From positions 178,205,777-178,269,776 of the forward strand of contig NC_064433.1 in NCBI RefSeq assembly GCF_023343835.1: 64,000 nt of DNA, in the 5' to 3' direction. This DNA comes from Lagopus muta. Its lineage: Eukaryota; Chordata; Aves; Galliformes; Phasianidae. Every line of letters starts with the position of its first letter. Position 1 is the stretch's first letter. A program made the translations under genes and the position numbers. A model generated the notes under the pieces. That model ran no database searches. It was given only the letters and a program-made list of their open reading frames with translations, and was not told the DNA's origin. Below are positions 12,093 to 22,720 of this stretch, one piece after another.

Positions 12093-12619
12093 ATATTGGC
12101 CGCACCTCGAGTATTGTGTTCAGTTTTGGGCCCCTCACTACAAGAAAGACATTGAGGCCCTGGAGCTTGCCCAGAGAAGGGCAACGAAACTGGTGAGGGG
12201 TCTGGAGCACAAGTCTTATGAGGAGCGGCTGAGGGAGCTGGGATTGTTCAGTCTGGAGAAGAGGAGGCTCAGGGGAGACCTCATTGCACTCTGCAACTTC
12301 CTGAAGGAAGGCTGTGATGAAAAAGGGTCTGGCCTCTTCTCCCAGGCAAATAGTAGGACCCGAGGAAACGGCCAGAAGTTGTACCAGAGGAGGTTTAGGT
12401 TGGATATTAGGAGAAACTTTTTCTCTCAGAGAATGGTCAGGCACTGGAATGGCTGCCCAGGGAGGTGGTGGAGTCGCCATCCCTGGCGGTGTGCAAGAGG
12501 CGCCTGGATGAGGAGCTACGAGATATGGCTTAGTGCTTGTGGTACTGGGAATGGGAGGGTGGTTGGACTAGATGATCTTGCAGGTCGTTTCCAACGTTGA
12601 GATTCTGTGATTCTGTGAT
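12093..12619 (+). mobile_element. CR1 LINE, C-terminal ORF2 remnant plus 3' UTR
   Basis: Encodes a well-preserved stretch of the CR1 ORF2 C-terminus ([20 protein letters not shown], then [16 protein letters not shown]). The 3' UTR follows, with GGTTGGACTAGATGATCTTG and a TTCTGTGATTCTGTGA tail. The long open frame at 12193-12600 is this element, not a host gene. It sits inside the tail of an older minus-oriented CR1. Confidence 0.93.
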
Positions 12620-12660
12620 CATAGAATCATAGAATCATAGAATGGCTCGGGTTGGAAGCA
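12620..12660 (-). mobile_element. CR1 LINE tail, minus orientation (outer fragment)
   Basis: Repeated ATAGAATC units followed by AATGGCTCGGGTTGGAAG, the reversed 3' end of a CR1. It joins the plus copy tail-to-tail without spacer. Confidence 0.7.
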
Positions 12661-15423
12661 TCCTGCATCTCCTGAACGGATGGGCCCAGACATGCCTGTC
12701 AGGATCCAAATCGTCTTGCTGGAGCCTCTCCCATTCTTAATGATGATTAACATCACCATCAGAACAGAGATTAGGATGCTTTTCACATCTGAGCTCAGTT
12801 TTTGCAGAAGCAAAATCAGTCCCTTGTTTCATTCCAAGTGTTTCTCCACCCTCTCCTTAACACTCCCCAACAACAAACCTGTTGTTTGCTGCAGAAAAAA
12901 TGCAAAATGACTGAGGTGAGCTCAGGCGTACACCTGACACCAGTGCATGCTGCTGGTGCTATTGCCTTCAGGAGCTCCAGAGCCAGACCCTGCCTTGGAT
13001 ATGTTCAGACGATAATTAAATCTGCTTCATAGATAAAGAAAATTTCTGTTTTCTCACCTATAAATATATTCTTGTTTCAACACTGCATTGAATTATTACC
13101 CTTTCTCGACTCTGCAGTTGGATTGCATGTGTATCAACTGCAAGAAGCTGAACAGCAGATATGGAAACTGCTTCTAAACAAAAGGTACAAGTAGCTAAAT
13201 TAATTAGGCATCTTCACAGCTGCACTTCCACACATACCAATATGGTGAAACTGTTCCAGAAAACAGCTCAGTACTTTACTTTGCTTTGAAAATCATTTCT
13301 CCACCCAACTCAGAAAGTGCCTTTGTGAGGCCACCAGTCATTGATGAGAGAGACATCAATGTCTGCTGTGCTAATTTGCAAATTTCTGTTTTGTTGGTGG
13401 CTGATTATTGCTGAATTCTTGCAACACTATAGCAATGCTGAAGCATTGCAGCAAACAGCCTGACCTAAGCACGCACAGCTCCTCAAGGATTGATTTGCAC
13501 AGCACAGGGATTTGTGTCCAGCAGCCATCATGCAGCCCAGCTCCATCTGCATGCTGCTCGGAGCTACATGTTAAACAGAGAAGTGTCACTTACACAGAAG
13601 TTAGCTTAAAAGATGGATTATTCTTTGTAAGAATAGAAAGAGAAAAAAAATTCAAAACACCCCATATGTTAAACACTCCATTTTCTGGTGCAGCACAGGT
13701 GTGCCTCCCATCACTCTCCTAAAGCACAGAAAGACAAGCTGTCATTGTGACAGCGCTGGGCTGAGGGCCTGGTGCTCACGTGGCCAGCACTCATTCACAC
13801 AGACAGCACCTGGCTTTCCAAACAATGTTGGGATGTCCACCATGACCAGAGGATACCCAGCATAGCATTTCAGACAGCCTCTGAGGGCTCTGGCTTTAGG
13901 TGGTTACCATGGATCAGCAGCTATTGAGCTTTCTATTTCCCTAATAAAAAAGCCATGAGAGGATCGCGTGGCATCACCAGCTCCTGGGGAGGCGGAGGCT
14001 GTGCAGTCACATGCATTAAGTGAACGCAGAATGGATGCTAGGATCACTGCAGAGCTAAACAGACAAGCTCATATTTTCACTTAGTTGAGAAAAACTGCCC
14101 TTCTCAGTGCTTTATGGCTTGGTTGGCAGAGAGAAATTTCAGTGGTGGTGCAGATAGACAGCAGCACATGGGAAAACGATGAATATTTACCACACAGAGG
14201 AGAACAGTGAGGTGGGATACTGAATATGACCCATAAGAAGTGTGAGTGGGAATCGTTAAATGCCTGAGACCTCGTATTATCACCAAGAGTGACACACTGT
14301 GAACATTCAAAATAATTGTCTGCGTAGCTAACACAGTGAGCTTATGTGAAACACACAGCCTCAGAATCCAGCATCGCTCGGAGGACCGCAGCTGTCAAAC
14401 AGAGATGTGATCCAATTTCAGACTGATGCCTCTGTGTCCATCTGTGGGCTGTGTGGGGCAGGCCGGGCTCCGGGCTGCCTTCCCTTTCAGGTTGGAAACA
14501 AAAACCCCAGATACTTAGCAGGATACATTCAGGCTAGGAAAAAAAAAAAGATACCTTAATGAGGAGTTTTTAGCCTTCCTCGACTTTATTTAGCAAGTTC
14601 CTGGAGGAGAGCTGCTCTCTGAGCCAGGCAGTTCTGCATCACTAACAGCTTGGTATTGTTTATGCTGTAATTAGGTGCTGAAGAAGCACATCAGTTTGCA
14701 AAAAACGTACCAGCAGCTATGAGCGGCAGAAAGAGTAAATGGGCCTAATTAGTCACTAGACAAGGAACTAGATTAGCGGATTCTTACATATATTTAAGAA
14801 ATGCAAGCTCTTCACCCTCCCCAGTGCACTCGCTGGAGAACTTGTATTTATAAAAAGACATTTGCACAGCTTGGCAGGTCAAGGACTGCTGGCCCCAGCA
14901 GCTACAGCTGCAGAGGGCAATAGGGAGCTCGCCCTGTGAGCTGGTCCTGCACAACCCCACCTCAGGTTTAGCAGCACCCCGTTAGGAATGGTGGCAGTTA
15001 TCTGCACATCAGGCTTCCCCTCCGGGAACTGCTGCAGCGAGAGCCAGCATCAGGCAGCAGCCCTTGTACTGCCACGGCAGCACATCAGACTGAAGCATGA
15101 CAGCACGTTTTTCAGTGCAAGTGAGTGTGTGCTGGAATGGGCTCACCTCACTGCTGGGGAAAAGGGTTCTCACATCAGTGTGTGCTTGTGAAAAGGGAAC
15201 CCAAAGTTCTTTTGAAAACAAAACCATATCCTGATTTTTTCAACAAGGGCCTGGCAACATCTCCAATTAATTAAAAGCCATACTTGGGGAAGCTGCATCA
15301 AAAAAAACATCACCCTGCCAACACGTAATTCATTTGTGGTGACTAGGAAGCTTAATTAGTTCCTAAGCTACGTCTGCTAACTTTCACTAGGTTCATGGAA
15401 TAAAACCAAGCTGCAATTCAGTA
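12661..15423. other. Intergenic; possible conserved non-coding block at 14.56-14.79 kb
   Basis: No mobile element or gene was recognised. The block at about 14555-14790 is repeat-free, with TTTATTTAGC, TAATTAG and similar AT cores in a mixed-composition background. This suggests a conserved element but does not prove one. Confidence 0.35.
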
Positions 15424-15495
15424 CAATCATACAATCATTAAAGCTGGAAGACCACTAAGATCACCTAGCCCAACCAGCAACCCATCAAATGCAGT
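15424..15495 (-). mobile_element. CR1 LINE, 3' end fragment, minus orientation
   Basis: Contains AATCATTAAAGCTGGAAGAC and AAGATCACCTAGCCCAACC, the reversed CR1 3' terminus, heavily truncated. Confidence 0.7.
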
Positions 15496-15571
15496 TGTTG
15501 GGAAGGACATAAGTACGGCCAGAGAAGGCGCAGGCTGGAGGAACCATCTCACAAGTGCACTGCCATGTTTA

Positions 15572-15932
15572 GATGAGAGAACTGGGATTGATGTGGAGAA
15601 GAGGAGGCTCAGGAGAGACATTGTTCCTCTTTGCAACTGCCTGAAAGCAGGGTGTGCCGAGTTGGGGGTCAGCCTCTTCTCCCAGGTAATAGCAACAGGA
15701 CAAGAGGTTATGCCAGGGGAGGTGCAGGTTGGATATTAGGGAGCATTTATTGTCAGGAAGAGTGGGGAGGCAGTGGCACAGGGAGGTGGTGCAGTCAGTG
15801 CCCCTGGAGAGGTTCAAGAAATGTGAAGATGCGGCACTGAGGGATGTGGTCAGTGGGCATGGTGTGGATGGGCTGATGGCCGGGCTGGATGATCTTAGTG
15901 GTCTTTTCAAACCTTAATGATCCTACGATTCC
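15572..15932 (+). mobile_element. CR1 LINE, 3' portion
   Basis: Contains GAGAAGAGGAGGCTCAGGAG and CAGCCTCTTCTCCCAGGTAA, then a 3' UTR with GATGATCTTAGTGGTCTTTT. It is shorter and more diverged than the copy at 12.1-12.6 kb but of the same general subfamily. Confidence 0.88.
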
Positions 15933-17726
15933 CTTCCATTAGCATCCTATATGTGATTACAGCAACGTTCACTGCATCCCTCTTAATGCATTGGAACCTC
16001 AGCATGGCCGCTTCTCAGTTCTGAAGGATTTTAGATACTGCTCAACAAAACTAATTTACTTTAATTAAACTCATCTATGTTTTATAGACAAAACACATCT
16101 CAGATGGTGTGCAGAACTTACAGATAGCAGCTACCCAAGAGATTCCACTCCCGGTTAACTGTGCCAGCTGATAGCCCCATGTAATTTAAGCAATCATTTT
16201 TACATGACTGAATCTGATAACAATTTTCTTTGCAAAAAATGGCTTCCTGTCAGACATGGACAAAAGCAGGCAATGCACAACACATCCTTGGAAGGGATCA
16301 ACCTCTCTCTGCTGCAATAATCACAGCAGAACCTTCTGGCAGGCCTGGGAAGAGTCTTGCTCCTACACTGGTCTTTCTCTTCTGTTGATGTCTGAGTCAG
16401 GCCCATTCACCTTTAAGGTTTGGGGAGCGCTTCATTACAAAGGTGTGCACGTGGTGCAGACTAAAGCCTTGATAGCAATTTTTATGATTTACAAGGATGT
16501 CGACAATGCAATTTTCTAGCATCTAGTTCCACCTTTTAAAGATAAAACTTGATCCTTCCAAGAATAAAAAATTAATCTGAAAGAATGAGATTGAATTCAG
16601 AGGAGCTACATACACCAGAGAAGAGAGCAATAAAAGAAAGCAATCTAATAAATACGGTCAAAAAGGGAAGGTAATAGTCTTTTCTTACTAAAACTATTGA
16701 TCAGAAACTCTATTTCCCATAGAGTTGGGCTGCCTTCTGGATTGCATGGCTCACAGCATGCCGGACACACAGTTCAGCTCTGCTCTGCTCAAGGTCCCAA
16801 TGAAATGACAAGTGATGCTCCTGCCCTTCACTGCTACCAGCCCTCTGCCCAGTCCACACAACAGATGGCACCAGGCTTCTGTTTCAGTGCAGAAGCAATC
16901 AGCTTGACTTCAGCACAGGACCACGGATCTCCAACAGAAGAGCAGCAACGTCCCAAAGAGCAGCAACGTCCCAAACCATGGAGGCCATTTCTACACACCT
17001 CAGCTCAGTGTCCTTGCTACAAAGCATGATCAGTCTCACAAGAAACAAGCATCAATCAGGTCAAACTGCAGAGCAGCACAATAAGGAAAAACAGCCATTT
17101 ACAACCTTTACCAAGATACGTTTTCTTCTTGTGTTTTCTATCAGATTTTATCACATGTATCCAGGATGATAGAAGCCCCCAGGGTCACTTCAGTATCTTC
17201 AGATCTTGCATTTCTTTTATGGTTTGAATTGGATGTTCTCTGCCATAGCTCTCTGGTTTTTAATGTTTTGCTTCAGGCATTTCTCTCTTTATGAGCCTGG
17301 CCAGAGAGCACGACACAGCACTCACTGCTCCAGCTGGATTCAGTCAGCTGCAAAAATTACTTTTTATTTCCATTCATATCATATTTTAAAAAAAATGTCT
17401 ATTAAAACGGTAAAAATTAATTTGCAACCACTTAGGTCAGAGCCTAAATTTCTCACACTCTTCACCCAATTTAATGTGCTGCTTCATTCAATGAACTCTT
17501 TTCAAAGTGAAACGCTAACAGAAATTTCTCTGATGCTGAGGCAAAGCAGTATCTTTGCAATGACACATTTATGCGTCTCATGAAAATACTGCAAGCCAGA
17601 CACCTTCCACTGCTAGCATTTACTGTCAATCTATTTAACTAATTACGAAAAAAAAAATCTCTTCAGTGTTATCATGACTTTCACCTTTTCAGTGCTGTAA
17701 CTTTCCAGTTCCCACCCAAAAGAGGC
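15933..17726. other. Intergenic, no gene seen
   Basis: No gene or mobile element was recognised. An 18-bp direct duplication lies at 16939-16974. Confidence 0.5.
16939..16974. repeat. 18-bp perfect tandem duplication
   Basis: Two identical adjacent copies of AGAGCAGCAACGTCCCAA. Confidence 0.9.
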
Positions 17727-18209
17727 TTGATCGACAGGGATCTCTTGGAAAGAGTCCAGCAGAGGGCCACAAAGATGGTGAAGGGCCTGGAGCATCTCCC
17801 CTATGAGGAAAGGCTGAGTGAACTGGGTCTGTTCAGCCTTGAGAAAAGGAGACTGAGAGGGGACCTGATCCAGGTCTATAAATATCTAAGGTGTGGGGGG
17901 CAGAATGGTGAGGCCGGACTCTTTTCAGTGGTGAGTGGAGACAGGACAAGGGGAAACGGCCGGAAACTGCAGCATAGGAAGTTCCGCACAAACATGCGCA
18001 AGAACTTCTTTACAGTGAGGTGACGGAGCACTGGAACAGGCTGCCCAGGGAGGTGGTGGAGTCTCCTTCTCTGGAGATGTTCAAGACCTGCCTGGATGCC
18101 TACCTGTGCGACCTGGTGTAGGGAACCTGCTTTGGCAGGGGGGTTGGACTCAATGATCTCAGGAGGTCCCTTCCAACCCCTACAATTCTGTGATTCTGTG
18201 ATTCTGTGA
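17727..18209 (+). mobile_element. CR1 LINE, C-terminal ORF2 remnant plus complete 3' end
   Basis: The open frame at 17727-18023 reads the CR1 ORF2 tail ([19 protein letters not shown]). It is followed by the 3' UTR with GGTTGGACTCAATGATCTCA, GGTCCCTTCCAACCCCTACA and three ATTCTGTG repeats. It is one of the least diverged copies here and is 5' truncated. Confidence 0.95.
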
Positions 18210-20581
18210 AACAACTTGTAAGAAATTATCCAGTAAACAAATGGCTCTGTTATTGTTGTATGTAGCAAAATAAACATTTAAGACTGAACAAAAACCTGCT
18301 AAAGTACACTATGATATATACAGATCCATGTAACATACAGCCTCAGAATTAGCTAAATGTACCAGACTTAGTCTTAGCATTATACCTAACTATGTATCAA
18401 CAAGCTGGAATTGTTCTAGCAGCAGAAGGAAATCAATCACTATTAATGTAAGGCACAGATGTAAACTAATATGAAAATGCAAAGGAGCTCACTGGAAAAC
18501 ACTCCCCAGTCAAACCAGTCCTTGCACTTCTGAGATTAACTTCTGGGTTTTGTGCTTTTTCACTTGTTGCAGAAAACACAGCTAAAATAAGGGTTGGTCA
18601 GGAGCCTTTCAGACCAGATCTACTGCTCACAGGAGTGACAACCCAAAGCCACTGTCAAATGCCAAACAATGCCTGCTTTTGCTCTCTTGTTCCCCACCCT
18701 TCGATGCACTCCACGTATGGAGCACCTGCCTTAAGGACCTTCCTTCTCCTCTTTCACATGGCTCCATTCCTCCACCCAAGGCGTACACCTCTCAAGGACA
18801 GCTGTATTTGAAGCAGGCAAATTCAGTGGGAATTCAAGAAATAATGGCTCTATATCCAATGACACAAATACATTTAAAACTCCATTATTCCAAAGTATAA
18901 AACAAAGGGCACTTGAAAAAATGTATGCAGACAATGAAAACACCACAAAGACACGGGCAACCCTTCCACTACATGTAGTTGGCTTTTGCTCTTACTGCTC
19001 ACTGGGAATGAATACTTCCCTCGCACCTGTACAAGTGAACAGGCATGTTCCATTATGGACCAAAATCTTGTGTTTGTTCAGCTCACATACTCCCAGCAAA
19101 CTGTGTTCAACCTTCTCAGTGCAATAATCTGAGTGAAGAGACACCAGGTGATGCGCAAGCCAACGAATGCAAAGAAGAGCATTTGATCTATGAACACATC
19201 AGAATATGAAGCATATGCCACCATATTACCACCTATTTGCAGCTCATCTTCAAACAGCCGTGTGCTGTTGATGTTCCTCGCTCCAATCTTGTGTTTATTG
19301 TCTTCAGGTGCAGAAGCAGGACCTCTATTAGCCCAGTGCAGAAGCATTTGCTGACAACGTTCATCACAACCCTTCCAGCAGTCCACATAATGAAGCATAA
19401 GCACAGTCACAGCAGCATCACAACAGATCCATCTTCATCCACAGATTCATCACCAATACTATTAGCAGACCACAGCATTTTCCAGGCCCACTGTGGGACC
19501 ACAGACGAAACAACACTGTGCCTCAGATGCCAAGCAGGTCCCATCTTTCATGTTTAGTATTTGTGAAACTTGGTCATTTCTTCTTGTTCCACATCATCAG
19601 GAAAGAGCAGACGGCAGATGTGCCCTGCCTGTAATATTCTTGTGATGATACCCAGCCTGCTGGCGGAATGGGAAATGCCACATTTGGAGACAAATATTTC
19701 AGTCTTGAGAAATCGAGCAAAAAGATAACGGGGGGTACAGTAAGAGAAACAAATGCTTTTGCTGAATTGATGCTGGCAGATTTCTGTAATTAAAAAAATG
19801 GCAAAAAGTGATCTTGAAGAAAGGAGTGTTTACTTCACTGTGTCTTCACGTAGGTGATGGGATACCAGACGCCCTGCTTTTTGAGACGATGAGTACTTTG
19901 TGATCTACTGAAAAGCAGTAACAGGCGAAAGCCCTCAAGCAATTGTACCTACTCAGTGTTTTACTCACCATTTTGTAGCTTGCCATGTACTCTTCACTAA
20001 GACAGGTCTGCTAAAACAGACAATCTTCACTTTGAAGACCTCTTCACTGTCAAAAACACTGTCAGCAAGCCAAACACTGAATTCTCCTGCTCTCCCTCAT
20101 TTTCTCGGAAAGCAGACTTCCCTTTGTCTAACTCACTGCTGAAATGTGCAAAATTCAGTTTTGATCATTCTCCATCCTGTCTGTAAACATTCACCATGTT
20201 TTGTTTGTGTTCCTGAATGATGTGCCAGTACTGTTAGGGGGGAAGACAAGAATGGCTGCTGCTTCCCTTCCATGGGAAGGAACCAACAGCAGATGCCTTG
20301 TTACTGTTCATTATGGTGCAGCAGTTGGGGAAACCACGCACAAAATTGGCAATAAACAGCCATTTTTTGATGGGATGAAACTTCAACATGGCTAGAAAAC
20401 AAATAATCTTTTATTCGTTGTATTTAATCTATTCAAAAGAAAAAAAAAAAAAGAACCTACTTTAAAGCTGCAATCTTTCAGGCGTTCCTGCTACATAACG
20501 TGCACTGTGTAATTCACTTCCTTAGGCAGCATTATTTCCTTTTGGGGTATTGTCATGGAGTTAACTAGATCAATCTATGCC
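18210..20581. other. Intergenic, no gene seen
   Basis: Only short frames with no recognisable product. This is the flank between a CR1 and the solo LTR downstream of DDX10. Confidence 0.5.
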
Positions 20582-21059
20582 TGTGACATGGGGGCTGTAG
20601 GCCCCTGCCCCCCCACCAGCCCCACAAAACGGGAAGGGAAAAGGAAAAGGGGTAGGGAGATGGGAACTGGGCTCAAGGAAGGAACTAAAAAACAGTGGCA
20701 ACGATCTATGGAGGAGAACTTATTTTACTAACTATGATACCAGAATGCAAGATAACACAATATAATACAATCTAATTGAAATTGAGACTAATAAATTAAA
20801 TAAGATAGGAGAGAAAGAGTTTCTGAAACCGAATCAAACCTGAAAAGCTTGGAACGGCTAGGAGAGCACCTCCAGCACCCACTGCAAGGCTGTAAGAGAG
20901 CGCCCCACCAGGAAGGGCCAGATCCCATGGCTTCTGTAATGTATGGGGGAACAGGTGCCTGGAATTGGAGCATTAACACTTCAACTCCCAGTGCACTGCA
21001 TGATGTTACGATGCGGAATACTGAAAACCAAAAAGCATAAAACCAGGACAGGTGTCACA
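20582..21059 (-). mobile_element. Solo LTR of an endogenous retrovirus (ERVL-like), minus orientation
   Basis: A 478-bp unit bounded by perfect 7-bp terminal inverted repeats (5' TGTGACA, 3' TGTCACA on the minus strand), with the TG...CA ends expected of an LTR. The minus strand shows an AT-rich middle and a G-rich stretch close to its 3' end, the layout I associate with avian ERV LTRs. No gag, pol or env sequence flanks it, so it appears to be a solo LTR. I could not see an exact target-site duplication (flanks ATGCC and CTGTC), so age or boundary errors are possible. Family assignment is from memory of LTR layout, not a search. Confidence 0.6.
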
Positions 21060-21229
21060 CTGTCCTCCCTCCGATGGGACTCAAACCCAAGAATTTAGCT
21101 TCTAAAAGTGGTTTTCTGAATTGCCTAATGCAAGTGACAGAATCATAGGAGAAATGATAACAGACAAATGAGTGTTTTCATAACAAAACCAGAAGACACA
21201 CTGTAAGTCCATACCAAAGCTTCAGGAAT

Positions 21230-21235
21230 TTTAAT
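21230..21235 (-). terminator. DDX10: Probable DDX10 poly(A) signal (ATTAAA)
   Basis: On the minus strand ATTAAA is followed after about 30-45 nt by GTGTGTCTTCTGGTTTTG, a good GU/U-rich downstream element. It is the best signal between the stop codon and the LTR. Another AATAAA lies farther away at 20410-20415. Confidence 0.5.
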
Positions 21236-21667
21236 AAAGTATTTTAAATACATGTACATGATACACATAAGACAAAAAAAGTATTTTTAACTAGTATGAT
21301 TTGAGCTGCCAACTGTATTTCTTTAGAAATTTTAGTACACATGTATCTTCCAAAATAGCAAACCTGACACAGCCAAGAAAGGAGCCTCCTGTTTTTCATT
21401 TAAAGCAGGATTAATTTAAAAAAGAGAATTGCTTCAAAATCTGGAGATTTAAAATTATAAACATAATATGGGAAGATGACATCTGGGGATTTAGGTTGGA
21501 AAGTTGGTTCAGAAAGTCGTATAAATCAAACTAGTCCTTGTCTATAATCTACAAGGTACTGTGAGGCAAGCCCATTGCACATGGACCACAGCTATCTTCA
21601 GCTATCCATCTGCCCAGACGCCATATTTACTTTGTGTGAACTACCAACAAAACTGTGAATATGTCTG

Positions 21668-21696
21668 CCCTCCCCTCCCTCCCCGGCCCCCCCCCC
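21668..21696 (-). promoter_or_regulatory. DDX10: G-quadruplex motif in the DDX10 3' UTR
   Basis: Read on the transcribed-sense (minus) strand, this is a run of ten G's, CC, then G4 A G3 A G4 A G3. That gives at least four G3 tracts with one-base loops. It begins about 21 nt after the stop codon. Confidence 0.6.
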
Positions 21697-21717
21697 AAAA
21701 AAAGTGCAGGAAAATAA

Positions 21718-21907
21718 TTAGCTCTGACTCTTGAGCAGATGCAGGACAAGCTCTTCATCCTCTGCCAGAGAGAGCCCCGTATCCAATGGCAAAAGGTCAT
21801 CCTCCTCTTGGCTGAATTTTGCCTTCTTTCTTTTCTGTGGCATTTCTCCTGCTGCTACGCTGTCACTGCGGCTTCTTCTCTTTCTTCCACTCTTCTCCTC
21901 AAGTTCT
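21718..21907 (-). CDS. DDX10: DDX10 last coding exon (C-terminus)
   Basis: Encodes the C-terminal 62 residues plus TAA of ATP-dependent RNA helicase DDX10. The acceptor is a strong TTTTTTTCTGTAG, and the first base completes an Arg codon begun by the upstream exon (AG|A). The peptide runs from ELEEKSGRKRRSRSDS through a basic PQKRKKAKF patch to LDTGLSLAEDEELVLHLL and KSQS-stop. From memory, the final block is almost identical to the human DDX10 C-terminus, while the basic part is less conserved. In the family, DDX10 (yeast Dbp4/Hca4) is a nucleolar DEAD-box helicase that acts in the small-subunit processome and in U14 snoRNA release during 18S rRNA maturation. This tail lies outside the helicase core; a role in nucleolar targeting or assembly is inference. 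The helicase core exons lie beyond the right edge of the window. Confidence 0.95.
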
Positions 21908-22615
21908 CTACAGAAAAAAATCGATTATTCTTTTTTAACAACTGTGGTAATCAATATCATCATGTAATCAAACAATTCATTTTAAACAAGGCAAATTTAT
22001 GTCAAGATAAGAGCAAACAAAATTACAATCTAGAAGAGTAAAGCAACAGAAGCTGACGAACTCTGCATGCCTAAATTAGAATTGCTCTCAGACCGAGGTG
22101 GTGCTGAATGCTCTGCTGTCTTAATTGATTACAGTATATCAAGATATCACCATCAGCCTTATCCAATATTTACCGCCTTATTCAGCAACAGACAACTTGA
22201 CAAAGCTGATTTAGTGATGTGTCAGTGGACCCTGACATGCGTTCAGGATCACCTATAATAAATCTGCAATCACAATAAAAAGATGAGAATTGTCATTTCA
22301 TTGGCAAATCCTACCCTTACTTACTGCAGTTTTGATTTGAGTCCATCTCATTCAAGCCCCTCTTTCCCATTTTTTCAAGAATAAGTCCTTGGAAGCTATT
22401 AACCACCTCTTTGCCACGTGAGGCATACCCAAACTCAGTTCCTTTCCCTGGTGAATTTCTGTTCCTTCTGCTGCTTTTGCTAAGATTGGAATGAATTGGC
22501 ATTTGCAGCCTTCAATCTGGACCAAACAGCTGTGTATGTTTTAAAACTGCCACTTCTGTCACATGGCCAAATGACAGCAGCAACAGGATAGCCCAAGCAC
22601 ACAGCTTTCACTGAA

Positions 22616-22720
22616 TGACAGAACTGCAGAGGCTGGAAAGGAACTTCTGGAGATCGTCAAGTCCAAGTCCCTGCTTAATCAGGTTCCCTACAGTAGGTTC
22701 AGCTCCTGGCGTCCTGCACT
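22616..22720 (-). mobile_element. CR1 LINE, 3' end fragment, minus orientation
   Basis: Contains GAGGCTGGAAAGGAACTTCT, GGAGATCGTCAAGTCCAAGT and CAGGTTCCCTACAGTAGGTT, the reversed 3' UTR of the same CR1 type as at 17.7-18.2 kb. Confidence 0.8.

Larger units (their letters stand above)
21210..21717 (-). other. DDX10: DDX10 3' UTR (inferred)
   Basis: Follows the TAA stop of DDX10 directly and runs leftward about 500 nt to an ATTAAA signal at 21230-21235. A GTGTGTC and T-rich downstream element lies about 30-45 nt beyond the signal. It contains no mobile element. The G-quadruplex motif close behind the stop codon is listed separately. The exact cleavage site is inferred. Longer isoforms running into the LTR are possible. 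Confidence 0.55.

Noticed and set aside
12193..12600. 135-codon open frame that looks like a protein ([20 protein letters not shown])
   Set aside because: It is the C-terminal ORF2 remnant of a CR1 LINE, not a host gene.
21060..21090. Possible primer-binding site next to the LTR (TGGGACTCAAACCCAAGA)
   Set aside because: It would require the opposite LTR orientation, starts some distance from the LTR edge, and does not resemble a tRNA acceptor stem.
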